From Microvirga lupini (GTDB lineage: Bacteria; Pseudomonadota; Alphaproteobacteria; Rhizobiales; Beijerinckiaceae): 37,721 bases of DNA. A program made the translations under genes and the position numbers. The stretch covers positions 191,043-228,763 of the forward strand of contig KI911996.1 in NCBI GenBank assembly GCA_000517005.1. Reading direction: 5' to 3'. Position 1 is the stretch's first letter. Each line of letters begins with the position of its first letter. This document shows positions 25,797-33,912 of the stretch, one piece after another. Below the pieces are notes generated by a model, which had not been told where the DNA came from, made no database searches, and saw nothing but the letters and a program-made list of their open reading frames with translations.

Positions 25797-26804
25797 GTGA
25801 ATCGGATGAGTGAGGCGCGGATCTGGCATGGGGGCGATCTGGACGAGGCCCGGCGGCTCTTTCCGGATGCGCCGGAGCCGTGGATCGACCTGTCGACGGG
25901 GATCAATCCCATAGCCTATCCCATGCCGTCCTTGCCAGCCTCCCTGTTCGAGCGGCTGCCGTCGCCTGCCGACCACAAGGATCTAGAGGCGGCTGCCGCC
26001 GAGGCCTACGACGCATCGGATCCCGCGACAGTGGCCGCCGCACCGGGAACGCAGATTCTCATCAGCCTGCTGCCAGCCCTGTGGCCCCGCTCGCGCATCG
26101 CCATCCTTGGGCCGACTTATGCGGAACATGCCCATGCCTGGCGCGGGGCAGGACATGAGGTTGCGGAAATCGGCTCGATCGATGGGGGAGGCGATGCGGA
26201 TATCGTCGTCGTGGTAAATCCCAACAATCCCGACGGTTGCACGCTCCGACGGGAAACTTTGCTCGATCTGGCAGAGCGTCTTCGGCGGCACGGCGGCTGG
26301 CTCGTGGTCGATGAGGCTTTCGCCGATTTAGATGGAGACGAGTCGCTCGTTCCCGTTTTGCCAGGGAACGCCATCGTTCTGCGCTCCTTCGGCAAGACAT
26401 ACGGGCTCGCGGGCGTGCGGCTCGGCTTTGCGATCGCAGTCCATGGCATTGTGGAGAGGTTGAGAAGAGCGCTCGGTCCCTGGTCCGTCTCGGGTCCCGC
26501 CATAGAGGTCGGGCGCCGGGCGCTGCGTGATCGCGTATGGAGAGAGGCGGCGCAGGAGGCGCGCTCCCAGGATGCTCGCCGCCTCGATGCGCTGCTCGCG
26601 CCTCACTCGGATCAGGCGCTCGGCGGCACGACCCTCTATCGTCTTATGGGCAGCAGCCGCTCTTCGGACCTGTTCTCTCATCTGGGGCGTCACGGCATCT
26701 GGGTCCGCCGCTTCCAATTCGATCCCCGCCTTCTGCGCTTCGGATTGCCAGATTCGGAAGAGGCTTGGCAGCGTCTTGAAAGAACATTGGCCGGCTTTTA
26801 CTGA
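25797..26804 (+). CDS. cobC: Threonine-phosphate decarboxylase CobC
   Basis: CobC is a PLP-dependent enzyme of the class I/II aminotransferase fold that makes (R)-1-amino-2-propanol phosphate, the substrate of CobD. The 335-residue protein has WHGGDLDEARRLFPDAPEPWIDLSTGINPIAYP near the start, VVNPNNPDG, VVDEAFAD, the PLP lysine Lys200 in SFGKTYGLAGVRLGF, and RFGLPDSEEAW at the end. The start is a GTG at 25797 with AGAGGA about 7 bases upstream; an ATG three codons later (25806) is the alternative but has no ribosome site. It is divergent from and nearly touching cobD. Confidence 0.93.
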   Translation: MNRMSEARIWHGGDLDEARRLFPDAPEPWIDLSTGINPIAYPMPSLPASLFERLPSPADHKDLEAAAAEAYDASDPATVAAAPGTQILISLLPALWPRSRIAILGPTYAEHAHAWRGAGHEVAEIGSIDGGGDADIVVVVNPNNPDGCTLRRETLLDLAERLRRHGGWLVVDEAFADLDGDESLVPVLPGNAIVLRSFGKTYGLAGVRLGFAIAVHGIVERLRRALGPWSVSGPAIEVGRRALRDRVWREAAQEARSQDARRLDALLAPHSDQALGGTTLYRLMGSSRSSDLFSHLGRHGIWVRRFQFDPRLLRFGLPDSEEAWQRLERTLAGFY

Positions 26805-26833
26805 GGATCTCGGTCGAAGCCGAGCAAAAGAAA

Positions 26834-26869
26834 AAGCCGCGTCCGATCTTTCAACCAGAACCGCGGCTT
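26834..26869 (+). other. Stem-loop downstream of cobC
   Basis: AAGCCGCG (26834-26841) pairs with CGCGGCTT (26862-26869), an 8-bp perfect stem with a 20-base loop, 29 bases after the cobC stop. The arms are preceded by an A-run (26826-26835), so on the minus strand the stem is followed by a T-rich stretch and could stop transcription coming from the right. Confidence 0.5.
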
Positions 26870-26873
26870 ACAT

Positions 26874-26905
26874 CCGTGCTGTGCCCCCTCCAGCACGGAA
26901 GTTTT
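26874..26905 (+). terminator. Probable Rho-independent terminator of cobC
   Basis: CCGTGCTG (26874-26881) and CAGCACGG (26891-26898) form a perfect 8-bp GC-rich stem with a 9-base loop, followed by AAGTTTT and AT-rich sequence. It is placed about 70 bases after cobC on the plus strand. Confidence 0.65.
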
Positions 26906-27169
26906 AAATTATATCTTTGGTGACTGTTGTTTTGAATCGCTCCGCATCAATAGGTCCAATCTATAACCTACCTCGCCCGGTAAGGGATATAGTGGGAAAT
27001 ACGTATTGCGAATGGTCAAGCTTGGATCCGAACTGCTTCATCGAAAGAGTTGAGGCGTGAAATGCGTTGCGATTTCGTTATCGGGCAAGCGATTTTTCAA
27101 GAGAAACGGTCAAGCTTGGGCTGAGTTGCTTTGAGCTGAAGTAATTTTGACGCACCTGTGTTTCCGCTT

Positions 27170-27424
27170 CTAGCGCTTCAGGCGCTTCACATTGGCCCGA
27201 ACCTTCTTGCGGTATCCCTTCACGACCTTATGCGCCGATCCGCCCGTTGCGAGCGTCGCCGCCGCTTCGGCAAAGGCGGTGACCTTCTCCGTCACCATCA
27301 GCAGGTTTTCCGCCGCGGAACCCTGGCCCATGGCGGCTTGGGACAGGCGGGTCCAGATCACCATCTGAGCCTCGAAAGCCAGCATCGTGGTGTCCGTCGC
27401 AAGTTTCATCCAGGGCAAAAGCAT
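27170..27424 (-). CDS. Small conserved alpha-helical protein, phasin-like
   Basis: This 84-residue protein looks wholly helical: a hydrophobic first half (MLLPWMKLATDTTMLAFEAQMVIWTRL) and a strongly basic C-terminus (HKVVKGYRKKVRANVKRLKR). AGGAG lies 5 bases before the ATG. Short proteins of this pattern are common in Rhizobiales and are loosely similar to phasins; no biochemical function is known to me. The basic tail could bind nucleic acid or membrane phosphate groups; that is speculation. Confidence 0.65.
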   Translation of the reverse strand: MLLPWMKLATDTTMLAFEAQMVIWTRLSQAAMGQGSAAENLLMVTEKVTAFAEAAATLATGGSAHKVVKGYRKKVRANVKRLKR

Positions 27425-27668
27425 CGGAACTCCTGAAGGGGGTGATGGATTCGCAGCTTCGGCTTCGTCATCCGATCTGCCGAACGCGTGGAAAAGGAAA
27501 CCTATACGATCAAAGTGATGCCATCGGGTTGCATGAAAAGATCAGAGCTGTCCGGAATAGTGGGCGGGGATTCAGAGGGAATTTCAAGATCAGTCATTGT
27601 AAATTAACATAGGTGAATACCATGATGGGGCAGTCCCATCCAATTCAGAGTTGCCGAGGGGATGCGTC

Positions 27669-27914
27669 GTGCCCCGCTATTACATTGATGTCAGGAGCCA
27701 TTTCGGCATTGATGAAGATCCGAGCGGAATAGAATTGCCCGACATAGCGGCCGCCAGGACAGAGGCCTTGAAGGTGGCGGAGAAGCTCTTGAAAAGCTGG
27801 GCCGGCATGCTGCCAAATTACAGCAGTGAGATCATGATCGAAATCGTCGGTGAGGATCTCCGCCCCGTCCTGATCATCCCGTGCGCGGATCTCGGGCTAA
27901 CGCCGCGCGAGTAG
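27669..27914 (+). CDS. DUF6894-type small protein
   Basis: This 81-residue protein begins MPRYYIDVRSHFGIDEDPSGIELPDIAAARTEAL and ends with IVGEDLRPVLIIP. That is the layout of the DUF6894 family, which is abundant in Methylobacterium, Bradyrhizobium and relatives. The GTG start at 27669 has GAGGGG 7 bases upstream and places the conserved PRYYIDV at the very N-terminus; a frame with six more codons starts with TTG and is less likely. Function is unknown. Confidence 0.72.
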   Translation: MPRYYIDVRSHFGIDEDPSGIELPDIAAARTEALKVAEKLLKSWAGMLPNYSSEIMIEIVGEDLRPVLIIPCADLGLTPRE

Positions 27915-28045
27915 GTTCTGAAGCATTGGATCCAAAGTGAGCCACTTTGGACTCGAACTCCGGAAAGAATCGGAGCGCATGGATCGGTGCCGTACCTCGG
28001 AATTCGATCCTGGACGGAAAACGTGAGTCGGCTGTCCCTTCGATC

Positions 28046-28357
28046 TTATGGGCTGCTGGCCCAGCTCACCAGAGAACTCTCCGGATTCTTGTCCGCCGGA
28101 GTCGCCATGTTCACTGGAGCGGGAGGATTGGCTCTGGTCATGCAGACCTGCATATGAGCCTTGCGGGCATCTTTGATCTCGTCCCTGTAATCCTGAAGCG
28201 ACAGGTTGCGGGTTCGATAGATCAACCGCGTTTCCTTGTAGCAGGCATTCCAGCGGGCTTTTCCTTCCGGCGTGGAAGCCCAGCCGCGCTCCTGAGCAGA
28301 GACGCTACCGGAGGTCAGCGCAGCGAAAGCCAGTATACTAAGAGTTAAATGACGCAT
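28046..28357 (-). CDS. Small secreted hypothetical protein
   Basis: The 103-residue product has a clear signal peptide (MRHLTLSILAFAALTSGSVS, cleavage after VSA), so it should be exported. The mature part has two cysteines (positions 39 and 72) that could form a disulfide in the periplasm, and a charged central helix. I do not recognise the family. The start lacks a strong ribosome site. It stands alone between the DUF6894-type gene and the insertion sequence. Confidence 0.55.
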   Translation of the reverse strand: MRHLTLSILAFAALTSGSVSAQERGWASTPEGKARWNACYKETRLIYRTRNLSLQDYRDEIKDARKAHMQVCMTRANPPAPVNMATPADKNPESSLVSWASSP

Positions 28358-28595
28358 TGGCAGTGCTCACGTTGTGAGTATTGGCTCACTCGGAGAGTAT
28401 AACCGCTCAGGATCAGTTCTGTCCCAGAAAGGGGGGCAGAGCAAAAGTGGATCCACTTTTGCTCCATCGCTTCACGAATGGGTGTGGGATCGATTCCAGA
28501 TGCGACTAAAGTCGGTGAAATCTTCCTGGGCTCATGGAATCTTTATCGACCCTGCGATTTCAACCTGTCATGTTCGCGGCATCGTCAATGCTTGC

Positions 28596-29508
28596 TCAGA
28601 GTCCGTCCCGTAATCATGAGTGTCGTCCCAAGCGGCGGACAAGGAGCATGACGGAAGCGGCGTAAAGGAACGCGCGGGCTGACGTGAGTGTCGCCTCCGG
28701 ATCCTTCCAGAGCCGTCGGTTTCGACTGATCCACGCGAAGAACCGTTCTACGACCCATCTGCGTGGATGCACCGCGAACCCCACCTGATCGGGTGGCTTT
28801 CTGACAATCTCGATTGTGATCGAGGTCGCCTGGATGGGAGCCTCTCCGGCATAGCCGCTGTCGGCGAACGCTTTGACGATGAACGGGAAGGAGCGCCGCG
28901 ACAGGCGCAGGACCACAGGAGCGCCATCCCGGTCCTGAACGTCCGCCGGCTGGGGCTCCAGGACCAGACCGCGCCCATCGGTATCAACCATCACCTGGCG
29001 CTTGCGCCCTTTGACCTTTTTGCCGGCATCATAGCCTCGCGAGCCACCACTCTCGGTGGTCTTCACGCTTTGGCTGTCGAGCACGGCGGCGGTGGGCGAG
29101 GCCTCCCGTCGCATCCGCTCCCGGTCGGCCATGACCAGCCGATGGTTGAGGGTCTCGAACAGGCCGGTGTCCCGCCACAGGCTGAACCAGCGGAAGATCG
29201 TGCTCTTGGGCGGCAGATCGGAGGGCAACAGCCGCCAGGCAATCCCGCCGCGCAGCACATAGAAGATGCCGTTGAGGATCTCGCGCCAGGACCAGTGCCG
29301 GGGGCGTCCGCGGGCGTGGGGCTCGGGCAGAAGCGGCTCGATCAAAGCCCATTCGGCATCGGTCAAATCGGTTTCGTATCGCAAGCCGTCGCGGCTATAC
29401 TGCCGCCGGGTGGTCGGGGTCCACATTGCGGTTCCAGGTCAGGCTTCAGCACCCTCTTGGAATCATAGCGGCCTCGGCCACTCAACCCCTTTTCGGGACG
29501 GGCTCTCA
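28596..29508. mobile_element. IS5-family insertion sequence, IS1031-type
   Basis: The element spans 28599-29505 (907 bp). Terminal inverted repeats are GAGTCCGTCCCGTAA at the left and GAGCCCGTCCCGAAA at the right (read inward), 13 of 15 matching. Both ends are flanked by TCA (28596-28598 and 29506-29508), a 3-bp target duplication that fits the TNA duplication of the IS1031 subgroup. One intact transposase gene fills it. The matching duplication suggests a single, fairly recent insertion. Confidence 0.85.
28614..29426 (-). CDS. IS5-family DDE transposase
   Basis: This is the transposase of the surrounding element, 270 residues in one uninterrupted frame. It begins with the DUF4096-like segment YETDLTDAEWALIEPLLP, followed by GRPRHWSWREILNGIFYVLRGGIAWRLLP. 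The catalytic triad is visible: Asp117 (LDSQSVKTTESGG), Asp189 (FADSGYAGE) and Glu227 (RRWVVERFFAWISRNRRLWKD). The frame is intact, so the element may still be active. It ends 15 bases inside the left repeat. Confidence 0.93.
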   Translation of the reverse strand: MWTPTTRRQYSRDGLRYETDLTDAEWALIEPLLPEPHARGRPRHWSWREILNGIFYVLRGGIAWRLLPSDLPPKSTIFRWFSLWRDTGLFETLNHRLVMADRERMRREASPTAAVLDSQSVKTTESGGSRGYDAGKKVKGRKRQVMVDTDGRGLVLEPQPADVQDRDGAPVVLRLSRRSFPFIVKAFADSGYAGEAPIQATSITIEIVRKPPDQVGFAVHPRRWVVERFFAWISRNRRLWKDPEATLTSARAFLYAASVMLLVRRLGRHS

Positions 29509-29754
29509 GCGTCGATGAATTCGTTCGATCCGCCAATGGACTTCAACGGCGCTACGGGAGCTGACAGCATAAGAGAAAGGCTGTCAGGGCTGCTGTCACG
29601 GCGGTCGCGATCAACCCCTTGTCGATGACATGGTCCGGCAGGGTAATGCGATTGGGCGTTCGCTTGATCACGTCACGGCTCGCGGGCAGGGGCGGTGCAG
29701 GCTGTCTAACCTGTGGCGGACGAGCGGCAAGTCAACGGTTTCATCCGATGGTTT

Positions 29755-30480
29755 CTATTCCATCGAGTTGGGCAGGAGCTGCGCAAATTTCCGACGGATG
29801 ACTTCGTAGCATTCGCAAGACGTCTCTTCGAGCCCGCGGCGATCGATGATGGTGATGACGCCTCTGCTCTGGTTAATGAGACCGGCTTCATGAAGGGTGC
29901 GTGTGATGGCGCTGACGGTCGAGCGTTGGACGCCCAGCATCTCCGAGAGAAACTCATGGGTCAGCGGCAATTCGTCCGAGCCCCAGCGGTCGCGCGTGCT
30001 GAGAATCCAGCGGCAGCAGCGCGCCTCGACGCTGTGGGTGGCATTGCAGGCGACACTTTGAAGCGTCTGCGCTAGCAGAGCCTCCGTGAAGCGTAAGACG
30101 AGTTGCTGGATCGTGGGGCGTGTCCTGAACGCGTCATGCATCCGGTCGAGCTCGATGCGGGATGCCGTACCGGATATTTGTACGATATAGCGACCGAACG
30201 AATTGCGGGAGACGAAGGCGCTGACGAGACCGAAGAGGGATTCACACCCGAATGTCGCCATCTCGGCCGATTTTCCGTCCAGCATGACGGTGACGAGAGA
30301 AATCACCGCATTATGAGGAAAGTAGGTATACCGGATCGTCTCGTCGGCCTCATAGATGATCTGACCTCTTTGGAGTTCGACGAAATTCAGATGCGGCTCA
30401 AGACAAGCGAAATCTTCGTCGTCCAGGGCGGCCAAAAGCCGATTGGAGCGATGAGGGCTGTTCATCTGAACCTGTGCCAT
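29755..30480 (-). CDS. Crp/Fnr-family transcriptional regulator
   Basis: The 241-residue protein (from ATG 30480) has an N-terminal cyclic-nucleotide-binding-like domain (about 13-130) and a C-terminal winged helix-turn-helix with LTHEFLSEMLGVQRSTVSAITRTLHEAGLI (about 173-202). It lacks the N-terminal cysteine cluster of FNR, so it is not an FNR-type oxygen sensor. The EADETIRYTYFPHNAVISLVTVM pattern is typical of a large Rhizobiales group of unknown signal. An in-frame extension to 30588 is unlikely. It stands alone, and its targets cannot be read from the window. Confidence 0.88.
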   Translation of the reverse strand: MAQVQMNSPHRSNRLLAALDDEDFACLEPHLNFVELQRGQIIYEADETIRYTYFPHNAVISLVTVMLDGKSAEMATFGCESLFGLVSAFVSRNSFGRYIVQISGTASRIELDRMHDAFRTRPTIQQLVLRFTEALLAQTLQSVACNATHSVEARCCRWILSTRDRWGSDELPLTHEFLSEMLGVQRSTVSAITRTLHEAGLINQSRGVITIIDRRGLEETSCECYEVIRRKFAQLLPNSME

Positions 30481-30862
30481 GGTGGAAGGTCCTGTTCTGA
30501 ACAGGGGGCATTCTATCACAACGGGCGGATCAATAATGCCAAATACGGTTCCGGCCGGTATGTGAGGGCACCACGCTGACGGTAGCATGGCCGTGCGCTT
30601 GGGAAGGTCGTCTGAGAATGGATCCGCTTGCGCGTTGCGGGGACCTTCAGATTGCGGCGAAGGATGACATGATGTGCGTTCTGGCCGGACCTCGTGGCGG
30701 TGGCCGAGCAGATTTATGAGGCCAAAGTGAGCGGCAGAGTTCCTAGCGCCCGCAGCTTGACAAGCGCGAGAGTTGATCTTTGTGCGGGGGCCTCGAACAA
30801 GAGGTCGCTACCCTCGTTAATTCGATCAAGGAGCCTTCTCGCATTAAGTTGAGGAGCCGCAA

Positions 30863-31063
30863 TTGAGCATCAATCGGAACGCAATCTTGGCGCGCTTGGA
30901 AATCGTTGCCGACTGTCTCGACCTCTCAGAACAAGATTTGAGAGCCATTGCCGAGGATGATGAGCGTCTGATCGAGTTCGCCATCGAACACGGCCAAAGC
31001 CTCGATTGGTTGGTTATGGGCGATATCCGAAACTACATTCGAATGGCTGCCCTGAAGCACTGA
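30863..31063 (+). CDS. Small hypothetical protein
   Basis: This 66-residue acidic, helical protein starts with TTG (MSINRNAILARLEIVADCLDLSEQDL). GAGGAG lies 6 bases upstream, which supports the unusual start. Its end (SLDWLVMGDIRNYIRMAALKH) resembles the tail of small phage-repressor-like proteins where a WLxxGD motif follows the HTH, but there is no recognisable HTH here. A TTGACA box at 30758 could belong to its promoter. Function unknown. Confidence 0.55.
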   Translation: MSINRNAILARLEIVADCLDLSEQDLRAIAEDDERLIEFAIEHGQSLDWLVMGDIRNYIRMAALKH

Positions 31064-31364
31064 GAACGCGGGCGGAAACATTGCCGGTACGCGCCAGCCG
31101 ATGATACCGGGCCGGGACCAGCTCGCATGGCTGCCCGGTCTACTTCATGTTTCAACAGGTTCAGCCGGAATAAATCTAAGGGGTAGAAGCCCTCCGCTGA
31201 AGGCACGAGCCTCAGACCTCGCAGCAAGTCAGTGAACACAGTGTCTATTCAACCTTAGTCTTATGCAAAGAATTGCGTGACTTTAGTCACAGAAGAAGTC
31301 TCCCGACTGAGCAATGGTCCGCCCGACCTGCCGTCGTGTGCACAGCAGGCCTTGGGAGTGAAGC
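31064..31364. other. 301-bp noncoding region with a palindrome
   Basis: No gene of normal length is visible. The clearest element is GTGACT-TT-AGTCAC at 31277-31290, a perfect 6+6 palindrome 75 bases before the small gene at 31365. It may be an operator. Confidence 0.35.
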
Positions 31365-31523
31365 ATGACCCAGCCGAAGCAGAGCGCCGTTGAGCCCGAT
31401 CAGCAGACCGTCAAGGAACATGTGAAGGCGTTGTTGAGGAAGATTCCTCTGAAATCTCAGGGGAATGGACAAGCTCACCAATATCAAGCCTCGGCCGAAC
31501 ACCAGCTAGGGGTTAAAGCGTAG
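31365..31523 (+). CDS. Very small hypothetical protein (52 aa)
   Basis: A short frame starts at ATG 31365 with GGGAG 6 bases upstream and encodes 52 residues (MTQPKQSAVEPDQQTVKEHV...QLGVKA). It is hydrophilic and rich in Gln, with a central basic helix (KEHVKALLRKIPLK). The ribosome site and normal codon use make it plausible, but I know no family. The palindrome at 31277-31290 lies upstream. Confidence 0.4.
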   Translation: MTQPKQSAVEPDQQTVKEHVKALLRKIPLKSQGNGQAHQYQASAEHQLGVKA

Positions 31524-31682
31524 CGATTTGATAGGAGGGGTCGTGAGCTTCGATCAACGTACGTCTCACGGCCAATAGCCGATCGTAGGTTCTAGGCTTG
31601 TGTTGCAGGGCTGTTGCACGCAACCAGCGGACGGGAACCTCGGATAACGGCCGCAAGGTGTTTTTAGGACTCTCCCGGGCAT

Positions 31683-31714
31683 GAAAAAACCCGCTAAGCC
31701 ATTGACCTAGCAGG
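31683..31714 (-). terminator. Terminator of the original tRNA-Gln gene
   Basis: On the minus strand CCTGCTA pairs with TAGCGGG (one G-U pair) around an 11-base loop, followed by TTTTTT. It sits 10 bases beyond the CCA end of the tRNA fragment, which is where the terminator of the chromosomal tRNA gene would have been. Confidence 0.65.
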
Positions 31715-31724
31715 CTAATCAAAG

Positions 31725-31768
31725 TGGCTGGGGGACCTGGATTCGAACCAAGACTAACGGAGTCAGAG
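31725..31768 (-). other. Attachment site: 3' fragment of tRNA-Gln(CTG)
   Basis: Read on the minus strand the 44 bases run from the anticodon loop CTCTGAC (anticodon CTG, Gln) through the variable loop, the T-arm CTTGG-TTCGAAT-CCAGG, and the acceptor strand TCCCCCA-G-CCA. The 5' half is missing: the bases before CTCTGAC (AGGGT) do not pair with the 3' anticodon strand TCCGT, and no D-arm follows. This is the displaced 3' end left by integration of an element into the tRNA gene. The integrase gene lies 149 bases away. The rebuilt tRNA should be at the far, right end of the element, outside the window. Confidence 0.85.
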
Positions 31769-31832
31769 ACCCTAAAACATTGAGCAAATTCAAGCGCTTA
31801 ATATGTAAAACAGCGTCATCCCGACCCCTTAT

Positions 31833-31850
31833 GTGGCAATAGGTTGCCAC
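31833..31850. promoter_or_regulatory. Inverted repeat between the attachment site and int
   Basis: GTGGCAA-TAGG-TTGCCAC is a perfect 7-bp inverted repeat with a 4-base spacer. Its place between the attachment core and the integrase gene suits an arm-type recombinase site or a regulator operator. That is inferred from position only. Confidence 0.35.
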
Positions 31851-31875
31851 TTCGCTGTAAAACTCTGTCCGCATG

Positions 31876-31895
31876 AAAAAGGGGCCAGCGGCCCC
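31876..31895 (-). terminator. Rho-independent terminator of the integrase gene
   Basis: On the minus strand GGGGCC-GCT-GGCCCC followed by TTTTT forms a perfect 6-bp stem with a 3-base loop, starting 21 bases after the integrase stop. Confidence 0.8.
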
Positions 31896-31916
31896 AATGT
31901 TCATAGGTGACGCATA

Positions 31917-32987
31917 TCACGCTGCATTCGCCCAGTACCGTTCTAACTTGACCATCGCTTGATCAGCCAATTCCACTTTCCCACCCAGATAGTGGGCTGC
32001 AAGAATCTCTTCGACATGCCTCATGGAGTGGCCAGTCACCGCTGCAATTTGCGGAACTGTGGCTCCTGCGAGGGCCAGCCGTGTGACCGCAGTACCACGC
32101 AGATCGTGGAATGTAAGCTCACCAAGCCCGGCAGCCTTCTTCTTTTTCGAGAACAGCGATCCAAATCCGGACTTCCACTTCGTCCCCTTGGTGGTCGTAA
32201 GTATGTAGGGACCGACAGCTTCGACCTCAGCCTTCCTGAGGGCCACTTTCAGTGGCCCAACGACCTTCACTCGAACGTATGCTTGCCCCTTGGACTGCCT
32301 CAGGTGCATGTACGTCCCATCGAAATAGGGCTCGTCTGAAGTGCCTTTTGTCCAACGCATCTTCAGCAGGTCGCCCTGTCGCTGCCCGGTCCAGATAGCG
32401 AGGAGGACAGCCAAAGAAATATGAGATGGGGCACTCTCGTAGAACTTTTGCTCGTCGTCCGGAGTCCAGATCAGGTCTTGACGACTTGATCTGTATTTCC
32501 TGCCGCCCTTCGCGCACGGGTTCTCATCAATGAGCCCCCGGTCCATCCCTACCGAACAGACGCGGGCCAGGACCGTCCAGGCATAATCACCTTGGCGAAG
32601 CGAATGCTGGTGAAGTCCGTCCCGCCATTTCTTGAACACGCCACGGGTCTTCTTGACATTGGTTGCTTTGAAGGCCGAGAGAGGCAAGCTTCCGAATGTC
32701 TTTTCGATGACCTTGATGTGCTTGAGGTAATCCGCCTTCGTCCGGTCCTTGAGATTTCTGAATTCGGTGGAGCCCTTGTACGTCGCGATCACCGAATGAA
32801 AAACTCCCTTTGGTATCTTTGCTGCGGTACGCTCTGCGACGGCTGCTTCGAACTCTTGAATGAAAGCGAGAGTGCCATACTTCGACTCAAGTCGTGGACC
32901 ACCGCGCCATGCGTAGTAGTAAGGTCCGAAGACCTTGCCCTTACGCGTCACATGGGTTTTATGAAGACCAACGAGCTTAATCTTCAT
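31917..32987 (-). CDS. Tyrosine recombinase / integrase
   Basis: The 356-residue protein is a phage-type integrase. The catalytic residues are in place: Arg203 (WTGQRQGDLLKM), His294 and Arg297 (FHDLRGT), His320 (TGHS) and the nucleophile Tyr333 (AHYLGG). The N-terminal part (1-60) has a short DNA-binding-like region, followed by a SAM-like core-binding domain at about 65-160. It faces the tRNA-Gln fragment, so it is almost certainly the enzyme that inserted this element. It overlaps the upstream excisionase-like gene by 11 bases, suggesting co-expression. Confidence 0.93.
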   Translation of the reverse strand: MKIKLVGLHKTHVTRKGKVFGPYYYAWRGGPRLESKYGTLAFIQEFEAAVAERTAAKIPKGVFHSVIATYKGSTEFRNLKDRTKADYLKHIKVIEKTFGSLPLSAFKATNVKKTRGVFKKWRDGLHQHSLRQGDYAWTVLARVCSVGMDRGLIDENPCAKGGRKYRSSRQDLIWTPDDEQKFYESAPSHISLAVLLAIWTGQRQGDLLKMRWTKGTSDEPYFDGTYMHLRQSKGQAYVRVKVVGPLKVALRKAEVEAVGPYILTTTKGTKWKSGFGSLFSKKKKAAGLGELTFHDLRGTAVTRLALAGATVPQIAAVTGHSMRHVEEILAAHYLGGKVELADQAMVKLERYWANAA

Positions 32988-33222
32988 ACCCGTTCTCCTT
33001 CATCCATCGGTCGAGTTCATTAGCTTCAATGTCCATACTGGACAGCCCCGAAACGTGGTCGAGATGAGCGTCCAGGGACTTTTTATCCCATCGGCGCGTT
33101 CCAGGGATAGGTGGTGGAACCAGCCCCATTTTTCGCCACCGGTCGAACGTCCGAGTGCTCGTAGCCCTACAATAAGCGGCTGCCTCTGCTTTAGTTAAGA
33201 GCCGCGATTTAAAAGTGTCCAT
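32977..33222 (-). CDS. Excisionase-like MerR/HTH protein
   Basis: This 81-residue protein has a winged-helix DNA-binding pattern: LLTKAEAAAYCRATSTRTFDRWRKMGLVPPPIPGTRRWDKKSLDAHLD, as in AlpA/Xis-type proteins. It directly precedes and overlaps int by 11 bases, the usual place for an excision factor. The ATG at 33222 is preferred because the HTH follows at once; a frame to 33261 is possible. Neither start has a good ribosome site. It may also control int. Confidence 0.75.
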   Translation of the reverse strand: MDTFKSRLLTKAEAAAYCRATSTRTFDRWRKMGLVPPPIPGTRRWDKKSLDAHLDHVSGLSSMDIEANELDRWMKENGYED

Positions 33223-33287
33223 TCTATTGGAGAGTAGGAGCGTACCGGGGCAACGCTCCATGGATGGAATATACCCGGTGGCGATCT

Positions 33288-33322
33288 TGGTGCGCGGCCT
33301 CGCAAGCCTTTCGTGCGCACCA
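33288..33322. promoter_or_regulatory. Inverted repeat upstream of the xis-int operon
   Basis: TGGTGCGC (33288-33295) and GCGCACCA (33315-33322) form an 8-bp perfect inverted repeat 66 bases before the excisionase start. It may be an operator for the xis-int promoter. No -35/-10 pair is convincing. Confidence 0.35.
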
Positions 33323-33432
33323 GTGTGAAATGATCAGATGAGTGTTCCAGCCCCAGTCAAATCGTTTGGATTCGGTCAGGAGCACTCAGTCGCTCACCAG
33401 GAGCGGCTGGGTACAAGGGCGATAGGAGCCCC

Positions 33433-33912
33433 TTAGCCGAATCTCATGACGCCTTCGAATGGGATCTGGTTTCCGAGTACCCAGAGTTCCATACCAGTTA
33501 CACCCGGCGTGACGGCCCAGTGGCCACCGAAGAGCCTATTCAAGTCGGCGATCTCTTCGGTGCTCCCGTCGAGCCTCTCCTTCAGATCCTCGAAAACCGT
33601 GACTGTCTTCAGTCCACAGTCAATGAAGGCAGATCCATAAGCTGTCCTGCGTCTGCGGCCCTTTACTCGACGCGCATTACTGGTGCGCAGGTATTTGCTG
33701 ACATGCCAGTTAATCCCACCAGCACTCCGGTCGAGGAGATGCAATGGGCGTCGGTGTCCCTCGATATCACACTCAACGATGTCACAGTACCGATCTCTTG
33801 CGCGGTTAATGCTGGCATGATCGGGAAAGGCATCATCAAGCAGTTCGATATCCCTTGTGCCATTTTCATAGAGTACGATCCACTCGCGCATCGGCTTGTC
33901 TTGGTAAGGCAT
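33433..33912 (-). CDS. Hypothetical protein of the integrated element
   Basis: This 159-residue protein begins MPYQDKPMREWIVLYENGTRDIELLDDAFPDHASI. It is mixed alpha/beta, with a basic central stretch (NARRVKGRRRRTAYG) that could contact nucleic acid, and no membrane segment. I do not recognise the family. The ribosome site is weak at both possible starts (33912 or 33891). It lies upstream of xis on the same strand, separated by 210 bases. Confidence 0.55.
   Translation of the reverse strand: MPYQDKPMREWIVLYENGTRDIELLDDAFPDHASINRARDRYCDIVECDIEGHRRPLHLLDRSAGGINWHVSKYLRTSNARRVKGRRRRTAYGSAFIDCGLKTVTVFEDLKERLDGSTEEIADLNRLFGGHWAVTPGVTGMELWVLGNQIPFEGVMRFG

Larger units (their letters stand above)
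26805..27169. other. 365-bp noncoding region after cobC
   Basis: No gene is seen here. It holds two hairpins just after cobC (annotated separately) and a 12-base direct repeat GGTCAAGCTTGG at 27013-27024 and 27108-27119. Each copy is followed by a similar TGCTT segment. The middle is more AT-rich than the flanks. It may contain the promoter of an unseen small RNA, but nothing proves this. Confidence 0.4.

Noticed and set aside
30615..30720. A 33-residue open frame between the Crp/Fnr gene and the gene at 30863
   Set aside because: It has no ribosome site and no recognisable features, and is too short to support.
31725..31800. A complete tRNA gene at the integration site
   Set aside because: Only the part from the anticodon loop to CCA is present; the bases before it do not pair with the 3' anticodon strand or the acceptor strand, and no D-arm is found.
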